The notes: generated from the letters alone by a model not told the origin. 64,000 nt of DNA from Vibrio ishigakensis (GCF_024347675.1 NZ_AP024881.1:2542001-2606000), one strand, 5' to 3'. Positions 36,830 to 46,614 are shown, numbered from the stretch's first letter. A program made the numbers and translations.

Positions 36830-38722
36830 ATGCTATCTCCAGAAGCGAAGATAAAAGTCCAGAACTTCGGTCGATTCCTCTCCAACATGGTGATGCCAAA
36901 CATTGGCGCATTCATCGCTTGGGGTTTTATCACCGCTCTATTCATTCCAACAGGCTGGTTCCCTAACGAGACCCTGGCGCAACTTGTTGGTCCAATGATC
37001 ACCTACCTACTTCCACTGCTGATAGGATACACAGGTGGTAAGATTGTTGGTGGAGATCGTGGTGCAGTCGTGGGCGCGATCACGACTATGGGTGTTATCG
37101 TTGGTACCGACATTCCTATGTTCATGGGTGCAATGATCGTTGGTCCTCTTGGTGGTCTAGCTATCAAGAAGTTTGATGCTTCTGTAGAAGGTAAGGTTAA
37201 GAGCGGCTTCGAGATGTTGGTTAACAACTTCTCTGCGGGCATCGTTGGTATGATCTGTGCGATCATCGCTTTCTTCGTTATTGGTCCAGCTGTAAAACTT
37301 CTATCTGCTGCGCTAGCACAAGGTGTAGACATCATGGTAAACGCGGGCCTACTGCCTCTAGCGTCTATCTTTGTTGAGCCAGCGAAAATCCTTTTCCTAA
37401 ATAACGCAATCAACCACGGTATCTTTACTCCACTTGGCGTGCAGCAATCTGAAGAACTAGGTCGTTCTATCTTCTTCCTGATTGAAGCAAACCCAGGTCC
37501 GGGTCTAGGTCTACTGCTTGCTTACATGATGTTTGGTAAAGGCAACGCGAAGCAGTCTGCTGCGGGTGCATCTATCATCCACTTCTTTGGTGGTATCCAC
37601 GAGATTTATTTCCCATACGTTCTAATGAACCCACGTCTAATTCTTGCGGTTATCGCTGGTGGTATGACGGGTGTATTCACTAACGTTCTATTTAACTCAG
37701 GCCTAATCTCTCCAGCATCTCCTGGTTCTATCTTCGCTGTACTTCTAATGACTCCAAAGGATTCATTCATCGGCGTAATCTTGTCAGTAGTTTCAGCAGC
37801 AGCAGTATCTTTCCTAGTTGCGTCTCTTCTAATGAAGACTCAAGCAGACACTGATGAAGATGAAGACTCGCTAGAAAAAGCAGCAAGCCAAATGAAAGAC
37901 ATGAAGGCTTCTTCAAAAGGTGCTGCAGCTGAACTAGACCTAGCAAAAGTTAAGAAAATCATCGTTGCGTGTGACGCAGGTATGGGCTCAAGTGCTATGG
38001 GTGCAAGCCTACTTCGTAAGAAGGTTGAGGCTGCGGGTCTAAACATCTCAGTAACTAACCTAGCAATCAACTCACTACCAGAAGATGTAGATATTGCTAT
38101 CACACACAGAGATCTGACTGACCGTGCTCGCGCTACAGTGCCAAACGCACACCACATCTCGCTAAGCAACTTCCTTGATGGTGCAGTATATGACGACCTA
38201 GTAGCTCAACTTGTTGACGCACAATCAGGCTCAACTGAAGCCGCTCCTGCTCAAGCAGTTGAAGAGAAAGCTGAGGAAGAAGGCAACAAACTAGAACTGA
38301 CTGAAGAGAGCGTATTCCTAGGTCTGAAATCAGACAACAAACAAGACGCAATTAAGTTTGCTGGTGAGCAACTGGTTAAGCTAAACAAGGTAGCTCCTGA
38401 GTATGTAGACGGTATGTTTGCTCGTGAAGAGCTTGTATCTACCTACCTAGGTGAGTCTATCGCTGTACCGCACGGCACTATCGAAGCGAAAGAGTTCGTT
38501 AAAGAAACCGGCATCGTATTCTGCCAATACCCTGAAGGTATTCAGTGGGGCGAAGATGAGGACGATGTAGCTAAGATGGTTATCGGTATCGCAGCACAAG
38601 GCGATGAGCACAACATGGTGCTAATGGCTATCACGAATTCACTTGATGACGAAGAAGCAGTTGCGTTGCTACAAACAACCTCTAACAAAGAAGATGTACT
38701 ACGCATTCTGAATGGTAACTAA
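36830..38722 (+). CDS. mtlA: PTS mannitol transporter, EIICBA
   Basis: 630 aa. The membrane IIC domain (about 1-340) begins VQNFGRFLSNMVMPNIGAFIAWG and includes FFGGIHEIYFPYVLMNP with the conserved GIHE sugar-site motif. The IIB domain follows, KKIIVACDAGMGSSAMGAS with phospho-Cys 381, then an Ala/Glu-rich linker and the IIA domain with STYLGESIAVPHGT carrying phospho-His 548. It imports and phosphorylates mannitol to mannitol-1-phosphate. First gene of mtlA-mtlD-mtlR, behind four CRP sites. Confidence 0.97.
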   Translation: MLSPEAKIKVQNFGRFLSNMVMPNIGAFIAWGFITALFIPTGWFPNETLAQLVGPMITYLLPLLIGYTGGKIVGGDRGAVVGAITTMGVIVGTDIPMFMGAMIVGPLGGLAIKKFDASVEGKVKSGFEMLVNNFSAGIVGMICAIIAFFVIGPAVKLLSAALAQGVDIMVNAGLLPLASIFVEPAKILFLNNAINHGIFTPLGVQQSEELGRSIFFLIEANPGPGLGLLLAYMMFGKGNAKQSAAGASIIHFFGGIHEIYFPYVLMNPRLILAVIAGGMTGVFTNVLFNSGLISPASPGSIFAVLLMTPKDSFIGVILSVVSAAAVSFLVASLLMKTQADTDEDEDSLEKAASQMKDMKASSKGAAAELDLAKVKKIIVACDAGMGSSAMGASLLRKKVEAAGLNISVTNLAINSLPEDVDIAITHRDLTDRARATVPNAHHISLSNFLDGAVYDDLVAQLVDAQSGSTEAAPAQAVEEKAEEEGNKLELTEESVFLGLKSDNKQDAIKFAGEQLVKLNKVAPEYVDGMFAREELVSTYLGESIAVPHGTIEAKEFVKETGIVFCQYPEGIQWGEDEDDVAKMVIGIAAQGDEHNMVLMAITNSLDDEEAVALLQTTSNKEDVLRILNGN

Positions 38723-38753
38723 TTCACCTTTGCGTCATTGCTCCTAAGTGGCA

Positions 38754-38790
38754 GAGGCCAGTCCCCTCAATTACGCTGGCCTCCTTTTTT
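38754..38790 (+). terminator. Intercistronic terminator between mtlA and mtlD
   Basis: GAGGCCAG / CTGGCCTC perfect 8-base arms with a 14-base loop and a C-T6 tail; likely lowers mtlD relative to mtlA. Confidence 0.8.
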
Positions 38791-38816
38791 ATTCCCAACA
38801 ATATTTAGGTACTAGT

Positions 38817-39965
38817 ATGAAAGCTCTACATTTCGGCGCAGGTAACATCGGCCGTGGCTTTATCGGAAAACTACTGGCAGACGCAGGTATCGCAGTTACC
38901 TTTGCTGACGTAAACGAAACTGTGGTTAACGCCCTTATCGAGCGCAACCAATATCCAGTTAAAGTAGTAGGTGCGGACGTTGTGGTTGAAGAGGTAACTA
39001 ACGTTACTGCAATCAACTCAACCAGCCCTGAGATTGTAGATTTGATTGCATCAGTAGACATGGTTACTACAGCAGTAGGCCCAACAGTACTGAACATCAT
39101 CTCTAAGACTATCGCGGACGGTATTGAGCTTCGCTTCGCTAACGGCAATGAAGCGCCACTTAACATCATCGCATGTGAGAACATGGTTCGTGGTACTAGC
39201 CAGCTTAAAGAAGCGGTATTTGGTCACCTTTCAGAAGAGACCAAAGCAAAAGCTGAACAGCAGATTGGCTTTGTAGACTCTGCTGTTGACCGTATCGTTC
39301 CACCAGCAGAAGAAGGCGAGACTGACCCACTAGCGGTTACCGTTGAAACCTTCAGCGAATGGATCGTAGATGAGACTCAGTTCAAGGGTGAGATTCCAAA
39401 CATCCCTGGCATGGAGCGTACCGATAATCTGATGGCATTCGTTGAGCGTAAGCTATTTACTCTTAACACTGGTCACCTGATCACCGCATACCTTGGTGTA
39501 CTAGCGGGCCACGAGACCATCAAAGACGCTATCGAAGATTCAGCAATCCATTCAGATGTACTTGCGGCAATGCAAGAGTCCGGTGAGGTGCTTATCCGTC
39601 GTTATGGTTTCGACCCAGAAGCGCACGCGGCGTACATTCAGAAGATCCTAGGCCGCTTTGCAAACCCTTACCTACGTGATGAAGTTGACCGTGTTGGTCG
39701 TCAGCCAATCCGTAAGCTAAGTCCGCAAGACCGCCTGGTTAAGCCGCTAAACGGTACTCTAGAGTACGGCTTGCCAAACTCTCATCTACTAAAAGGTATC
39801 GCAGCTGCATTCCTTTATAAGAATGATGACGACCCACAAGCGGTTGAGCTTCAGGCTATGTTTGCAGAAAAAGGCTTTGCAGAGACACTAGCTCACTACT
39901 CTGAGCTGAAAGTTGATGCTGAAGTTGTTAAACTGGCTGAACAAACATATTTAGCACTTAAATGA
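38817..39965 (+). CDS. mtlD: Mannitol-1-phosphate 5-dehydrogenase
   Basis: 382 aa. [20 protein letters not shown] is the Rossmann start; [27 protein letters not shown] and [16 protein letters not shown] follow the family. It oxidises mannitol-1-phosphate to fructose-6-phosphate with NAD. The open frame reaches 38748, but the part before 38817 lies in the terminator; the ATG at 38817 gives the standard N-terminus. Confidence 0.97.
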   Translation: MKALHFGAGNIGRGFIGKLLADAGIAVTFADVNETVVNALIERNQYPVKVVGADVVVEEVTNVTAINSTSPEIVDLIASVDMVTTAVGPTVLNIISKTIADGIELRFANGNEAPLNIIACENMVRGTSQLKEAVFGHLSEETKAKAEQQIGFVDSAVDRIVPPAEEGETDPLAVTVETFSEWIVDETQFKGEIPNIPGMERTDNLMAFVERKLFTLNTGHLITAYLGVLAGHETIKDAIEDSAIHSDVLAAMQESGEVLIRRYGFDPEAHAAYIQKILGRFANPYLRDEVDRVGRQPIRKLSPQDRLVKPLNGTLEYGLPNSHLLKGIAAAFLYKNDDDPQAVELQAMFAEKGFAETLAHYSELKVDAEVVKLAEQTYLALK

Positions 39966-39977
39966 TAACAATATCGA

Positions 39978-40000
39978 GTGCCGCTCCGGCGGCACTTTTT
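39978..40000 (+). terminator. Terminator-like hairpin between mtlD and mtlR
   Basis: GTGCCGC / GCGGCAC 7-base arms with loop TCCG, then five T. It lies just behind the mtlD stop and before the preferred mtlR start. Confidence 0.75.
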
Positions 40001-40015
40001 AGTTCAAAGAATCTA

Positions 40016-40552
40016 ATGCCCATTTCTTCAGAACACGAAACCGAACTGCTCGAAGCCCTAGCCGATTCGCAAACAGCCAGCGAATGCCTAATGACGGCCT
40101 ACGATGCCCTCGAAGACACTGTGGATGCCCTATTAAAGGCAATCTTCCACAAGGAGGACTATTCGGTAAAATACGTGGTCGACCCCTTGCTTACTAATGA
40201 TGGTCCTCTAGGAGAGATCCTAGTAAGAACCAAGCTTTTGCTTGGTTTAGGAAGCATCAGCAAAGAGGTTTACGATGATATTGAGGTATTTGTAACCCTT
40301 CGCGAATGGGCAAAGCTCGAAGGTGACAAAGTCAGTTTTAACGACCCAAATGTTCTATTCGAGCTAAATAGGGTTAATTCTATCAGTACGATAATGCCTC
40401 TAGAATTTGATGAAGAGATAGTCTCTTCACTCTCCGGCTCTACCCTAGATATGTTTCTCGCAAGACACTTTCAAAAGGTTCGCTCAACCATAGTTCTTGC
40501 CATCACAGATATCATTCAATCTTTGGGCCGCGATAACGCCCTCAACTCCTAA
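40016..40552 (+). CDS. mtlR: Mannitol operon repressor MtlR
   Basis: 178 aa, MtlR/YggD fold: ALEDTVDALLKAIFHKEDYSVKYVVDPLL and KLLLGLGSISKEVYDDIEVFVTLREWAK are characteristic. MtlR represses mtl genes without a classical DNA-binding motif. An earlier ATG at 39962, overlapping the mtlD stop, would add 18 residues, but these would be read through a terminator hairpin and are not conserved in kind, so 40016 is preferred with moderate confidence; neither has a strong ribosome site. Confidence 0.88.
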   Translation: MPISSEHETELLEALADSQTASECLMTAYDALEDTVDALLKAIFHKEDYSVKYVVDPLLTNDGPLGEILVRTKLLLGLGSISKEVYDDIEVFVTLREWAKLEGDKVSFNDPNVLFELNRVNSISTIMPLEFDEEIVSSLSGSTLDMFLARHFQKVRSTIVLAITDIIQSLGRDNALNS

Positions 40553-40572
40553 ACTTTATCTTTTTTCGGCCA

Positions 40573-40607
40573 AAGAAAAACCCCCAACACTTTCATGTCA
40601 GGGGTTT
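40573..40607 (-). terminator. Terminator after nagB
   Basis: AAACCCC / GGGGTTT arms with a 16-base loop and TTTTTC tail on the minus strand, between convergent mtlR and nagB. Confidence 0.7.
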
Positions 40608-40631
40608 GCTAGCCAACCTTTTATCTTTCGA

Positions 40632-41432
40632 TTATAGATCTTGGATGTTCTCAGCTTCTAGCTCTTGGAAGTAACGTAGCGTCTTCACTTTAAGCTCTTG
40701 TTGAGCTGGCTCATCAGCAACGATGATTGCTTTTTGGTGCATTTGAAGCGCAGTTACAGTCCACATGTGATTTACGCTACCTTCGATAGCCATCTGCAGA
40801 GCCTGTGCCTTATTGTGGCCTAGAGATAGGATCATCACCTCTTCAGCATCAAGCAGTGTCGCAACACCGATAGTCAGAGCGTACTTAGGCACTTGGTTGA
40901 TATCGTTGTCGAAGAAACGAGAGTTTGCGATACGAGTATCTTCTGTCAGTGTCTTGATACGAGTGCGAGAAGACAGAGAAGAACCCGGTTCGTTAAATGC
41001 GATGTGACCGTCGATGCCTACACCACCCATGAACAGGTTGATCTTGCCGTATGAACGGATCTTTTCTTCGTATGCTGCACAGTGTGCATCGATGTCATCC
41101 GCTAAACCATCAAGAAGATTGATGTTGTCATCTTGGATATCAACATGGTTGAAGAAGTTGTTATACATGAAAGAGCGGTAAGACTCTGGATGCTCAGGGT
41201 CGATGCCCACGTACTCATCCATGTTGAAGGTCACAACGTGTTTGAAGCTCACTTCACCTTGTTGGTAAAGGTTGATCAACTCTTTGTAGGTTGTCATTGG
41301 CGTTCCGCCAGTTGGCAAACCAAGAACAAAAGGACGCTCCGCAGTTGGTTGGAAAGCATTGATCTTCTCAACGATGTGGCGCGCAGCCCATTTACCTACT
41401 TTTTCTGCATTTGTAAGTGGAATCAGTCTCAT
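40632..41432 (-). CDS. nagB: Glucosamine-6-phosphate deaminase
   Basis: 266 aa. [48 protein letters not shown] with the catalytic Asp, [19 protein letters not shown] with the catalytic His, and [10 protein letters not shown] are all family motifs. It converts glucosamine-6-phosphate to fructose-6-phosphate and ammonia, the reverse direction of GlmS encoded 1.1 kb away. No nagA or nagC is adjacent. It is divergent from a DeoR-type regulator. Confidence 0.97.
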   Translation of the reverse strand: MRLIPLTNAEKVGKWAARHIVEKINAFQPTAERPFVLGLPTGGTPMTTYKELINLYQQGEVSFKHVVTFNMDEYVGIDPEHPESYRSFMYNNFFNHVDIQDDNINLLDGLADDIDAHCAAYEEKIRSYGKINLFMGGVGIDGHIAFNEPGSSLSSRTRIKTLTEDTRIANSRFFDNDINQVPKYALTIGVATLLDAEEVMILSLGHNKAQALQMAIEGSVNHMWTVTALQMHQKAIIVADEPAQQELKVKTLRYFQELEAENIQDL

Positions 41433-41554
41433 AACTCTACCTTTAGGGATTTGGTTTCAATGTTTTTTTGTAGTGTAAATTAAGTTGTCTTTTTGTCCAC
41501 TGTTTTAGGTCAAATTTTTAACTATATCTCATTAATTTTTTATGAATAGCTATC

Positions 41555-41567
41555 TTTCAGATCGAAG
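41555..41567. promoter_or_regulatory. Possible DeoR-type operator between nagB and its neighbour
   Basis: TTTC-N5-GAAG, one mismatch from the TTTC-N5-GAAA palindrome found before the regulator gene and glmS. Confidence 0.35.
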
Positions 41568-41670
41568 ACATTCCCGAAACACTAGTAATTATTTTTCTAG
41601 GTGAATTATGTTTTAGACAAAGAACCTCCTATTTATTTAATATTTTTAGTTTCGTTTGTGGACAGATAAG

Positions 41671-41683
41671 TTTCGATGTGAAA
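41671..41683. promoter_or_regulatory. Operator-like palindrome upstream of the DeoR-type gene
   Basis: TTTCGATGTGAAA; the region 41650-41706 also holds further TTTCG / CGAAA half-sites, indicating a multi-site operator, probably for autoregulation. Confidence 0.5.
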
Positions 41684-41715
41684 GAATTTACAAATCGAAA
41701 CGAAACTTCATTGTT

Positions 41716-42483
41716 ATGACCAAACGAAATACTCAGCTAAGAAGAAATACCATAGCCACCCTTGTTGAACAGCAAGGAGAGGTAACCGTAGAAGAACTAG
41801 CTCAACGATTTGAAACCTCTGAAGTCACCATTCGCAAAGATCTCGCCTCTCTGGAGCAAAGTGGTCAACTCCTACGTCGCTATGGCGGTGCCGTCTCTAT
41901 TCCAACCGAAAGCCTACAAGAAGCTGTTGAGAAGAAGGTTTCTCAAAACAAGCTGGCCATGGCTGAAATGGCAGCTGGATTAATCAAGGACCACAACCGC
42001 ATCATTATTGATTTTGGTAGCACTACAGGTGCTCTTGTTCCTCATTTGAATGAGAAGCGTGGTCTGGTGGTCATGACAAATTCACTCAATCTAGCTAACG
42101 CTTTAAACGAGCTAGAAAGTGAGCCAACCCTGCTGATGACAGGTGGTACCTGGGACTCCCATTCAGATGCCTTTCAAGGACAAGTGGCAGAAGCAGCCCT
42201 TCGCTCATACGACTTCGACCAGCTATTCGTTGGTGCTGACGGTGTAGACCTTGAGCGCGGCACGACTACCTTTAATGAGTTGATGGGATTAAGCCGCGTC
42301 ATGGCAGAGGTATCCCGTGAAGTTATCGTAATGATCGAGTCTGAAAAGGTGGGGCGTCGTATCCCTAACCTAGAACTTGCGTGGGAAAACATCGACATCC
42401 TAATCACCGATGTCGACCTGACCGACGAACAAGTGTCTATTATTGAATCTAAGCAAGTACGTGTTCTACGTGCTTCAGCATAA
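41716..42483 (+). CDS. DeoR family transcriptional regulator, probable regulator of glmS
   Basis: 255 aa. The DeoR HTH is RRNTIATLVEQQGEVTVEELAQRFETSEVTIRKDLASLEQSGQLLRRYGGA (about residues 8-58); the C-terminal sugar-phosphate-sensing domain has IIIDFGSTTGALVPHL, MTNSLNLANAL and FVGADGVDLERGTTTF. The frame opens at 41656, but the ATG at 41716 gives the usual start and avoids the operator region. It sits 47 bases before glmS, and both genes have a TTTC-N5-GAAA palindrome in front, so control of glmS is likely (inference). Confidence 0.87.
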   Translation: MTKRNTQLRRNTIATLVEQQGEVTVEELAQRFETSEVTIRKDLASLEQSGQLLRRYGGAVSIPTESLQEAVEKKVSQNKLAMAEMAAGLIKDHNRIIIDFGSTTGALVPHLNEKRGLVVMTNSLNLANALNELESEPTLLMTGGTWDSHSDAFQGQVAEAALRSYDFDQLFVGADGVDLERGTTTFNELMGLSRVMAEVSREVIVMIESEKVGRRIPNLELAWENIDILITDVDLTDEQVSIIESKQVRVLRASA

Positions 42484-42503
42484 TTTTTAAAGCTATTACA
42501 TAG

Positions 42504-42516
42504 TTTCGACTAGAAA
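42504..42516. promoter_or_regulatory. Operator-like palindrome upstream of glmS
   Basis: TTTCGACTAGAAA, with one more matching base on each side (GTTTC/GAAAC), 14 bases before the glmS start codon. Same pattern as at 41671. Confidence 0.55.
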
Positions 42517-42530
42517 CCGGAGAATAAAAC

Positions 42531-44363
42531 ATGTGTGGAATTGTTGGTGCAGTAGCACAACGTGATGTAGCAGAAATCCTAGTTGAAGGCCTTCGTCGCC
42601 TTGAGTACCGTGGCTATGACTCAGCTGGTGTTGCTGTAGTAGATGCAGACTCAAACCTAACTCGCGTTCGTCGTCTAGGTAAGGTTCAAGAACTGGCTGA
42701 CGCAGTTGAAGCTGAAGACGTAACTGGTGGTACTGGTATCGCTCACACTCGCTGGGCAACTCACGGTGAACCAAGCGAAGAAAACGCACACCCACATATG
42801 TCTGGTGACATTGCAGTAGTTCACAACGGCATCATCGAGAACCACGAAGAGCTGCGTGAGCTTCTTCAAAGCCGTGGCTATGTATTTACGTCTCAAACCG
42901 ATACCGAAGTTATCGCTCACATGGTTGAGTGGGAACTGCGTACTTCTGAGACGCTACTTGAAGCACTACAAAAAACAGCCAAGCAGCTTGAAGGCGCATA
43001 CGGCACAGTAGCTGTTGACCGCAAAGACCCTTCTCGCATAGTAGTAGCTCGCTCAGGTAGCCCTATCGTAATCGGTCTAGGTGTTGGCGAAAACTTCCTA
43101 GCGTCTGACCAACTTGCACTGCTAAACGTGACTCGCCGTTTTATCTACCTAGAAGAAGGTGATGTTGCGGAAATCACTCGTCGTGACGTTACTATCTTTG
43201 ATGCGCAAGGTAACTCTGTTACTCGTGAAGCTCACGAGTCTAACGCTGAGCACGATGCAGGTGACAAAGGTCAATACCGTCACTTCATGCAGAAAGAAAT
43301 CTTCGAGCAGCCTACTGCGCTTATCAACACTATGGAAGGCCGTATCTCTGATACAGCAGTTATCACTAATGCTATCGGTGTTAAAGCGGAAGAGATCCTT
43401 GAGAAGGTTGAGCACGTTCAAATCATCGCATGTGGTACTTCATACAACTCAGGTATGGCAGCACGCTACTGGTTCGAATCTATCGCTGGCGTAAGCTGTG
43501 ATGTAGAAATTGCCTCTGAATTCCGCTACCGCAAGTTTGTAACTCGTCCAAACAGCCTACTTGTAACCCTATCTCAATCTGGTGAAACTGCAGATACCCT
43601 AGCAGCTCTTCGCCTAGCAAAAGAGAAAGGTTATATGGCTGCAATGACTATCTGTAACGTTGCAGGTTCTTCACTGGTTCGTGAATCTGACTTCGCCTTC
43701 ATGACGCGCGCAGGTACCGAGATCGGTGTTGCATCGACTAAAGCATTCACCACTCAGCTAGCGGCTATGCTAATGATGGTTGTTTCTATCGGTCGTCTAC
43801 AAGGTCGTGTAACTGCAGAGCGTGAAGCTGAGATCGTAAAATCTCTACACGCGCTTCCAGCACAAATCGAGCAAGCGCTAACATTTGATAAAGAGATCGA
43901 AGCACTAGCACCAGATTTCGCTGACAAGCATCACACCCTTTTCCTAGGTCGTGGTGAGTTCTACCCAATTGCGATGGAAGCATCTCTAAAACTAAAAGAG
44001 ATCTCATACATCCACGCTGAAGCATACGCTGCAGGTGAGCTGAAACACGGCCCACTAGCTCTTATCGATGCAGACATGCCTGTAGTAGTTGTTGCACCAA
44101 ACAACGACCTTCTAGAAAAGCTTAAGTCAAACATCGAAGAAGTTCGTGCACGTGGTGGTCTACTGTATGTATTCGCTGACGAGAAAGCTGGCTTCGAAGA
44201 AGACGAAAACATGAAGATCATCCGCATGCCTCACGTTGATGAAGTAACGGCACCTATCTTCTACACAGTGCCAATGCAGCTTCTGTCTTACCACGTAGCA
44301 CTAATCAAGGGCACCGACGTTGACCAACCACGTAACCTAGCTAAAGCGGTTACTGTTGAGTAA
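42531..44363 (+). CDS. glmS: Glutamine--fructose-6-phosphate aminotransferase (isomerizing)
   Basis: 610 aa. The glutaminase domain starts with the catalytic Cys right after Met ([21 protein letters not shown]) and includes [11 protein letters not shown] and [18 protein letters not shown]. Two SIS domains follow ([18 protein letters not shown] and [29 protein letters not shown]), ending [13 protein letters not shown]. It makes glucosamine-6-phosphate for peptidoglycan and LPS. ATG follows GGAG. Confidence 0.97.
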   Translation: MCGIVGAVAQRDVAEILVEGLRRLEYRGYDSAGVAVVDADSNLTRVRRLGKVQELADAVEAEDVTGGTGIAHTRWATHGEPSEENAHPHMSGDIAVVHNGIIENHEELRELLQSRGYVFTSQTDTEVIAHMVEWELRTSETLLEALQKTAKQLEGAYGTVAVDRKDPSRIVVARSGSPIVIGLGVGENFLASDQLALLNVTRRFIYLEEGDVAEITRRDVTIFDAQGNSVTREAHESNAEHDAGDKGQYRHFMQKEIFEQPTALINTMEGRISDTAVITNAIGVKAEEILEKVEHVQIIACGTSYNSGMAARYWFESIAGVSCDVEIASEFRYRKFVTRPNSLLVTLSQSGETADTLAALRLAKEKGYMAAMTICNVAGSSLVRESDFAFMTRAGTEIGVASTKAFTTQLAAMLMMVVSIGRLQGRVTAEREAEIVKSLHALPAQIEQALTFDKEIEALAPDFADKHHTLFLGRGEFYPIAMEASLKLKEISYIHAEAYAAGELKHGPLALIDADMPVVVVAPNNDLLEKLKSNIEEVRARGGLLYVFADEKAGFEEDENMKIIRMPHVDEVTAPIFYTVPMQLLSYHVALIKGTDVDQPRNLAKAVTVE

Positions 44364-44390
44364 TGACTGCGTCGAGGTAGATTGAATTGG

Positions 44391-44416
44391 AAAAGGGGCT
44401 TTTAGCCCCTTTTTTT
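44391..44416 (+). terminator. Terminator after glmS
   Basis: AAAGGGGCT / AGCCCCTTT stem with a 3-base loop and a T-run. Confidence 0.9.
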
Positions 44417-44490
44417 GTGTCTGCTTCATAGCCCCATCGGTTTGCCATTTGCTGCAGGTGAATCAAAACATTCTGATGAAAATAGGAACA

Positions 44491-44515
44491 AAAAAGCCAC
44501 CATTTAATTGGTGGC
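44491..44515 (-). terminator. Terminator after the lipoprotein gene
   Basis: GCCACC / GGTGGC arms with an 8-base loop; minus-strand tail of five T. Confidence 0.82.
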
Positions 44516-44526
44516 TTTGCTTTTTA

Positions 44527-45549
44527 TTAAGCTTGTGTATCTTCCACTCGAAGATTAATTGTGTGTGAGCCTATTACTAGTCTCAAGATACCATCGCTAC
44601 CTACCAGCTCTTTAAGTTGTGTGAAGGCAGTGTGGTGAATATTGTTCAGCTCGGTCAAATCTTGTGGCTGAATATTCAGGTCTACATCTTCATCATTAGA
44701 AATTGCAACATAGCTTGAAATATCAAGGGTCAAGTCATCAACAACGACAGTAGCAGAACCGTTGTATTCATCGGCAGCCACTTGAGACATTGCTAGAGAA
44801 AGCTCTTTCTGAGGTACAAGAGCAAACAGTGCAGTTGTACCATCAAAGGTCGTTGCCTCTTTTACATTTGGTGTAGAAGTATCTACTAACCTAGCAACAT
44901 ACATGTCTTCACCAGGAACAGGGTGCAAAGTACCATCTTCACCTCGCTCCAGTGTACCGTCTTTAAGGCCTTGTAACTGGTCTGCTACCGACGGCTGGTT
45001 AGCTAGATCTTGTTGAAGAGATGTTTCTTTCAACTCATCTTGACGGTTAATCGCTTCATTTCTTGCATTAGCATCTAAGATGGCTTGTTCTCTCTCAGTA
45101 GCAGTTAACTCTGCTGTATTTCTTGCAGCATTCATCGATTTTTCAGCTTTTCTCGAAGCTACTTTCTCGTGATATGTACGTTCCGCTTCACGGCGAGCTT
45201 CAGGGGTCAACTGAGCCATTCCAGGAGTATCGCCAGTGTAGGTCGGTGGCGCAATTTGAGCATTAGGGTCAATAAGCTGCCCACGTCCTGGAGTGTCGCC
45301 CTTATAGTTTGGTGGAGCGATGCGACCTTCATCATCAACCAGATTAGGTGTCTTGTTACCATAAACTCGTGTCGGAGTCTTATTCACTCTCAAACTTGGT
45401 TCTTTTTGAGCAATTGGCTGAGGAACTTTCTGGGCGATCGCCTCAGGATTACCATTGTTTGGCTGAACTTCAGGTGCTTTAGAGCCACTATCACTACCAC
45501 AACCAACAAGAGAAGCGGTTAAAAGTGCAGGTATGATTAATTTGTACAT
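44527..45549 (-). CDS. Repeat-bearing lipoprotein of unknown function
   Basis: 340 aa; not recognised. A lipobox LVGC places the lipidated Cys at residue 17, followed by Ser/Asp, which favours the outer membrane. Two near-identical 16-residue repeats, IAPPNYKGDTPGRGQL (77-92) and IAPPTYTGDTPGMAQL (99-114), precede a charged, probably helical stretch rich in Glu, Arg and Ala (about 117-180) and an acidic C-terminal domain of mixed hydrophobic strands. The ATG at 45549 has GGAG six bases upstream; a TTG four codons earlier is less likely. A C8 run lies 36 bases before the start. It stands alone between glmS and tRNA-Leu. Confidence 0.75.
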   Translation of the reverse strand: MYKLIIPALLTASLVGCGSDSGSKAPEVQPNNGNPEAIAQKVPQPIAQKEPSLRVNKTPTRVYGNKTPNLVDDEGRIAPPNYKGDTPGRGQLIDPNAQIAPPTYTGDTPGMAQLTPEARREAERTYHEKVASRKAEKSMNAARNTAELTATEREQAILDANARNEAINRQDELKETSLQQDLANQPSVADQLQGLKDGTLERGEDGTLHPVPGEDMYVARLVDTSTPNVKEATTFDGTTALFALVPQKELSLAMSQVAADEYNGSATVVVDDLTLDISSYVAISNDEDVDLNIQPQDLTELNNIHHTAFTQLKELVGSDGILRLVIGSHTINLRVEDTQA

Positions 45550-45833
45550 GTTTTTCTCCAAACATTATGCAAACGTTCATCAGGCCCCCCCCGATACAAC
45601 TTCCGACAATCGCTTGGTTAAAACTAGTGATTAATTCGCTATCGATAATGATGTTTTTTTGCACATATGAAAACAGGCACAGAATATGATTTCAAAAATG
45701 AAAATACGTTCCTACTTAAATGAAAATTGAAGAGTTATGAGATAGATATGAGCTAGCAGAGTGATTGTTTGAAAAGGCAGGATTTGATTCACTGAAGTAC
45801 AAACCAGTGAAAAACCCAAAGCCTAGAAACGAC
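45550..45833. other. Intergenic region with C8 homopolymer upstream of the lipoprotein
   Basis: About 280 bases with no ORF bearing a ribosome site. The only clear feature is the C8 tract at 45585-45592 (G8 on the lipoprotein strand), in what should be its 5' untranslated or promoter region. Confidence 0.5.
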
Positions 45834-45860
45834 GAAGGGTCGCTATAATAGCGACCCTTC
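45834..45860 (-). terminator. Terminator after tRNA-Leu
   Basis: GAAGGGTCGCTA / TAGCGACCCTTC perfect 12-base arms with a 3-base loop; tail on the minus strand is only moderately T-rich. Confidence 0.75.
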
Positions 45861-45867
45861 TAAATAA

Positions 45868-45952
45868 TGGTACCGGTGGGCGGACTTGAACCGCCACGCC
45901 CGAAGGCAACGGATTTTGAATCCGTCGTGTATACCAATTTCACCACACCGGC
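45868..45952 (-). tRNA. tRNA-Leu (CAA)
   Basis: 85 nt with encoded CCA; class II with a long variable arm (TTGCCTTCGGGCGT region). Acceptor GCCGGTG / CACCGGT (position 1-72 G-T wobble), anticodon loop TTCAAAA with CAA. Confidence 0.95.
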
Positions 45953-45977
45953 TTTATACCTCAGAGGTACGTTGTGC

Positions 45978-46005
45978 ATTATACGTGTCAGCACTAAGGG
46001 CGCAA
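45978..46005 (-). promoter_or_regulatory. Promoter of tRNA-Leu
   Basis: On the minus strand TTGCGC, 16-base spacer, TATAAT, with the -10 about 25 bases before the tRNA 5' end. Confidence 0.75.
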
Positions 46006-46140
46006 CATCAAATCTTATAATTTCTATTTGTTCGTTGTTTTTTTAGACACGGGAGGCAGTTTTCCCCCCTTATGGCTAGGCAATATCTGAGTAAATGGCT
46101 ATTCTGGCGCGAGTTTTTGCAGTTTTATCTTTCATTCAAA

Positions 46141-46614
46141 ATGAACAAATCTTCTACCCTACCTAAATCAGGTCTACTTCGTCGTCTTGCCGCCTGGTTC
46201 TATGACGGTTTAATAATTATCGCTATCGAGATGATGGCAGCGGGTATTGTTATCGCGATTCTCGAAGCTCTGGTTGCTGCTGGCTTGATGGATTACGGCA
46301 ACTATATCGATGTCAGCGACTATCTGAGTCGCCATCCGGTATGGAGCCTATTATTCACTGCCTACCTAGCGACAATCTGGATTGGCTTCTTTGTGTACTT
46401 CTGGAGCAAAGCAGGTCAAACCGTTGGCATGCGCGCTTGGAAGCTGAGAGTACAAAACCCCGATGGCACCAACATCAGCATTACCCAAGCAGTAATTCGC
46501 GTGGCTACCTCAGCATTTGGTCTGAGTAACTTCGCTGTACCGCTCGACCCTCAAAAACGTGGATTCCACGATATCTGGGCAAAATCTGAGGTTGTGGTTT
46601 TACCCAAGGTTTAA
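46141..46614 (+). CDS. RDD family membrane protein
   Basis: 157 aa. The RDD signature appears in GLLRRLAAWFYDGLIIIAIEM (Arg, Asp), and two further hydrophobic segments follow, ending SKAGQTVGMRAWKLRVQ and DPQKRGFHDIWAKSEVV. Proposed roles for the family include ion transport or antiport. An ATG at 46072 would add 23 residues that are not typical for the family and whose nearest GGAGG is 15 bases off; 46141 is preferred although its own ribosome site is weak. Confidence 0.82.
   Translation: MNKSSTLPKSGLLRRLAAWFYDGLIIIAIEMMAAGIVIAILEALVAAGLMDYGNYIDVSDYLSRHPVWSLLFTAYLATIWIGFFVYFWSKAGQTVGMRAWKLRVQNPDGTNISITQAVIRVATSAFGLSNFAVPLDPQKRGFHDIWAKSEVVVLPKV

Noticed and set aside
42484..42530. glmS ribozyme upstream of glmS
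   Set aside because: Only 47 bases separate the genes, too short for the ribozyme core, which belongs to Gram-positive bacteria; an operator palindrome explains the space better.
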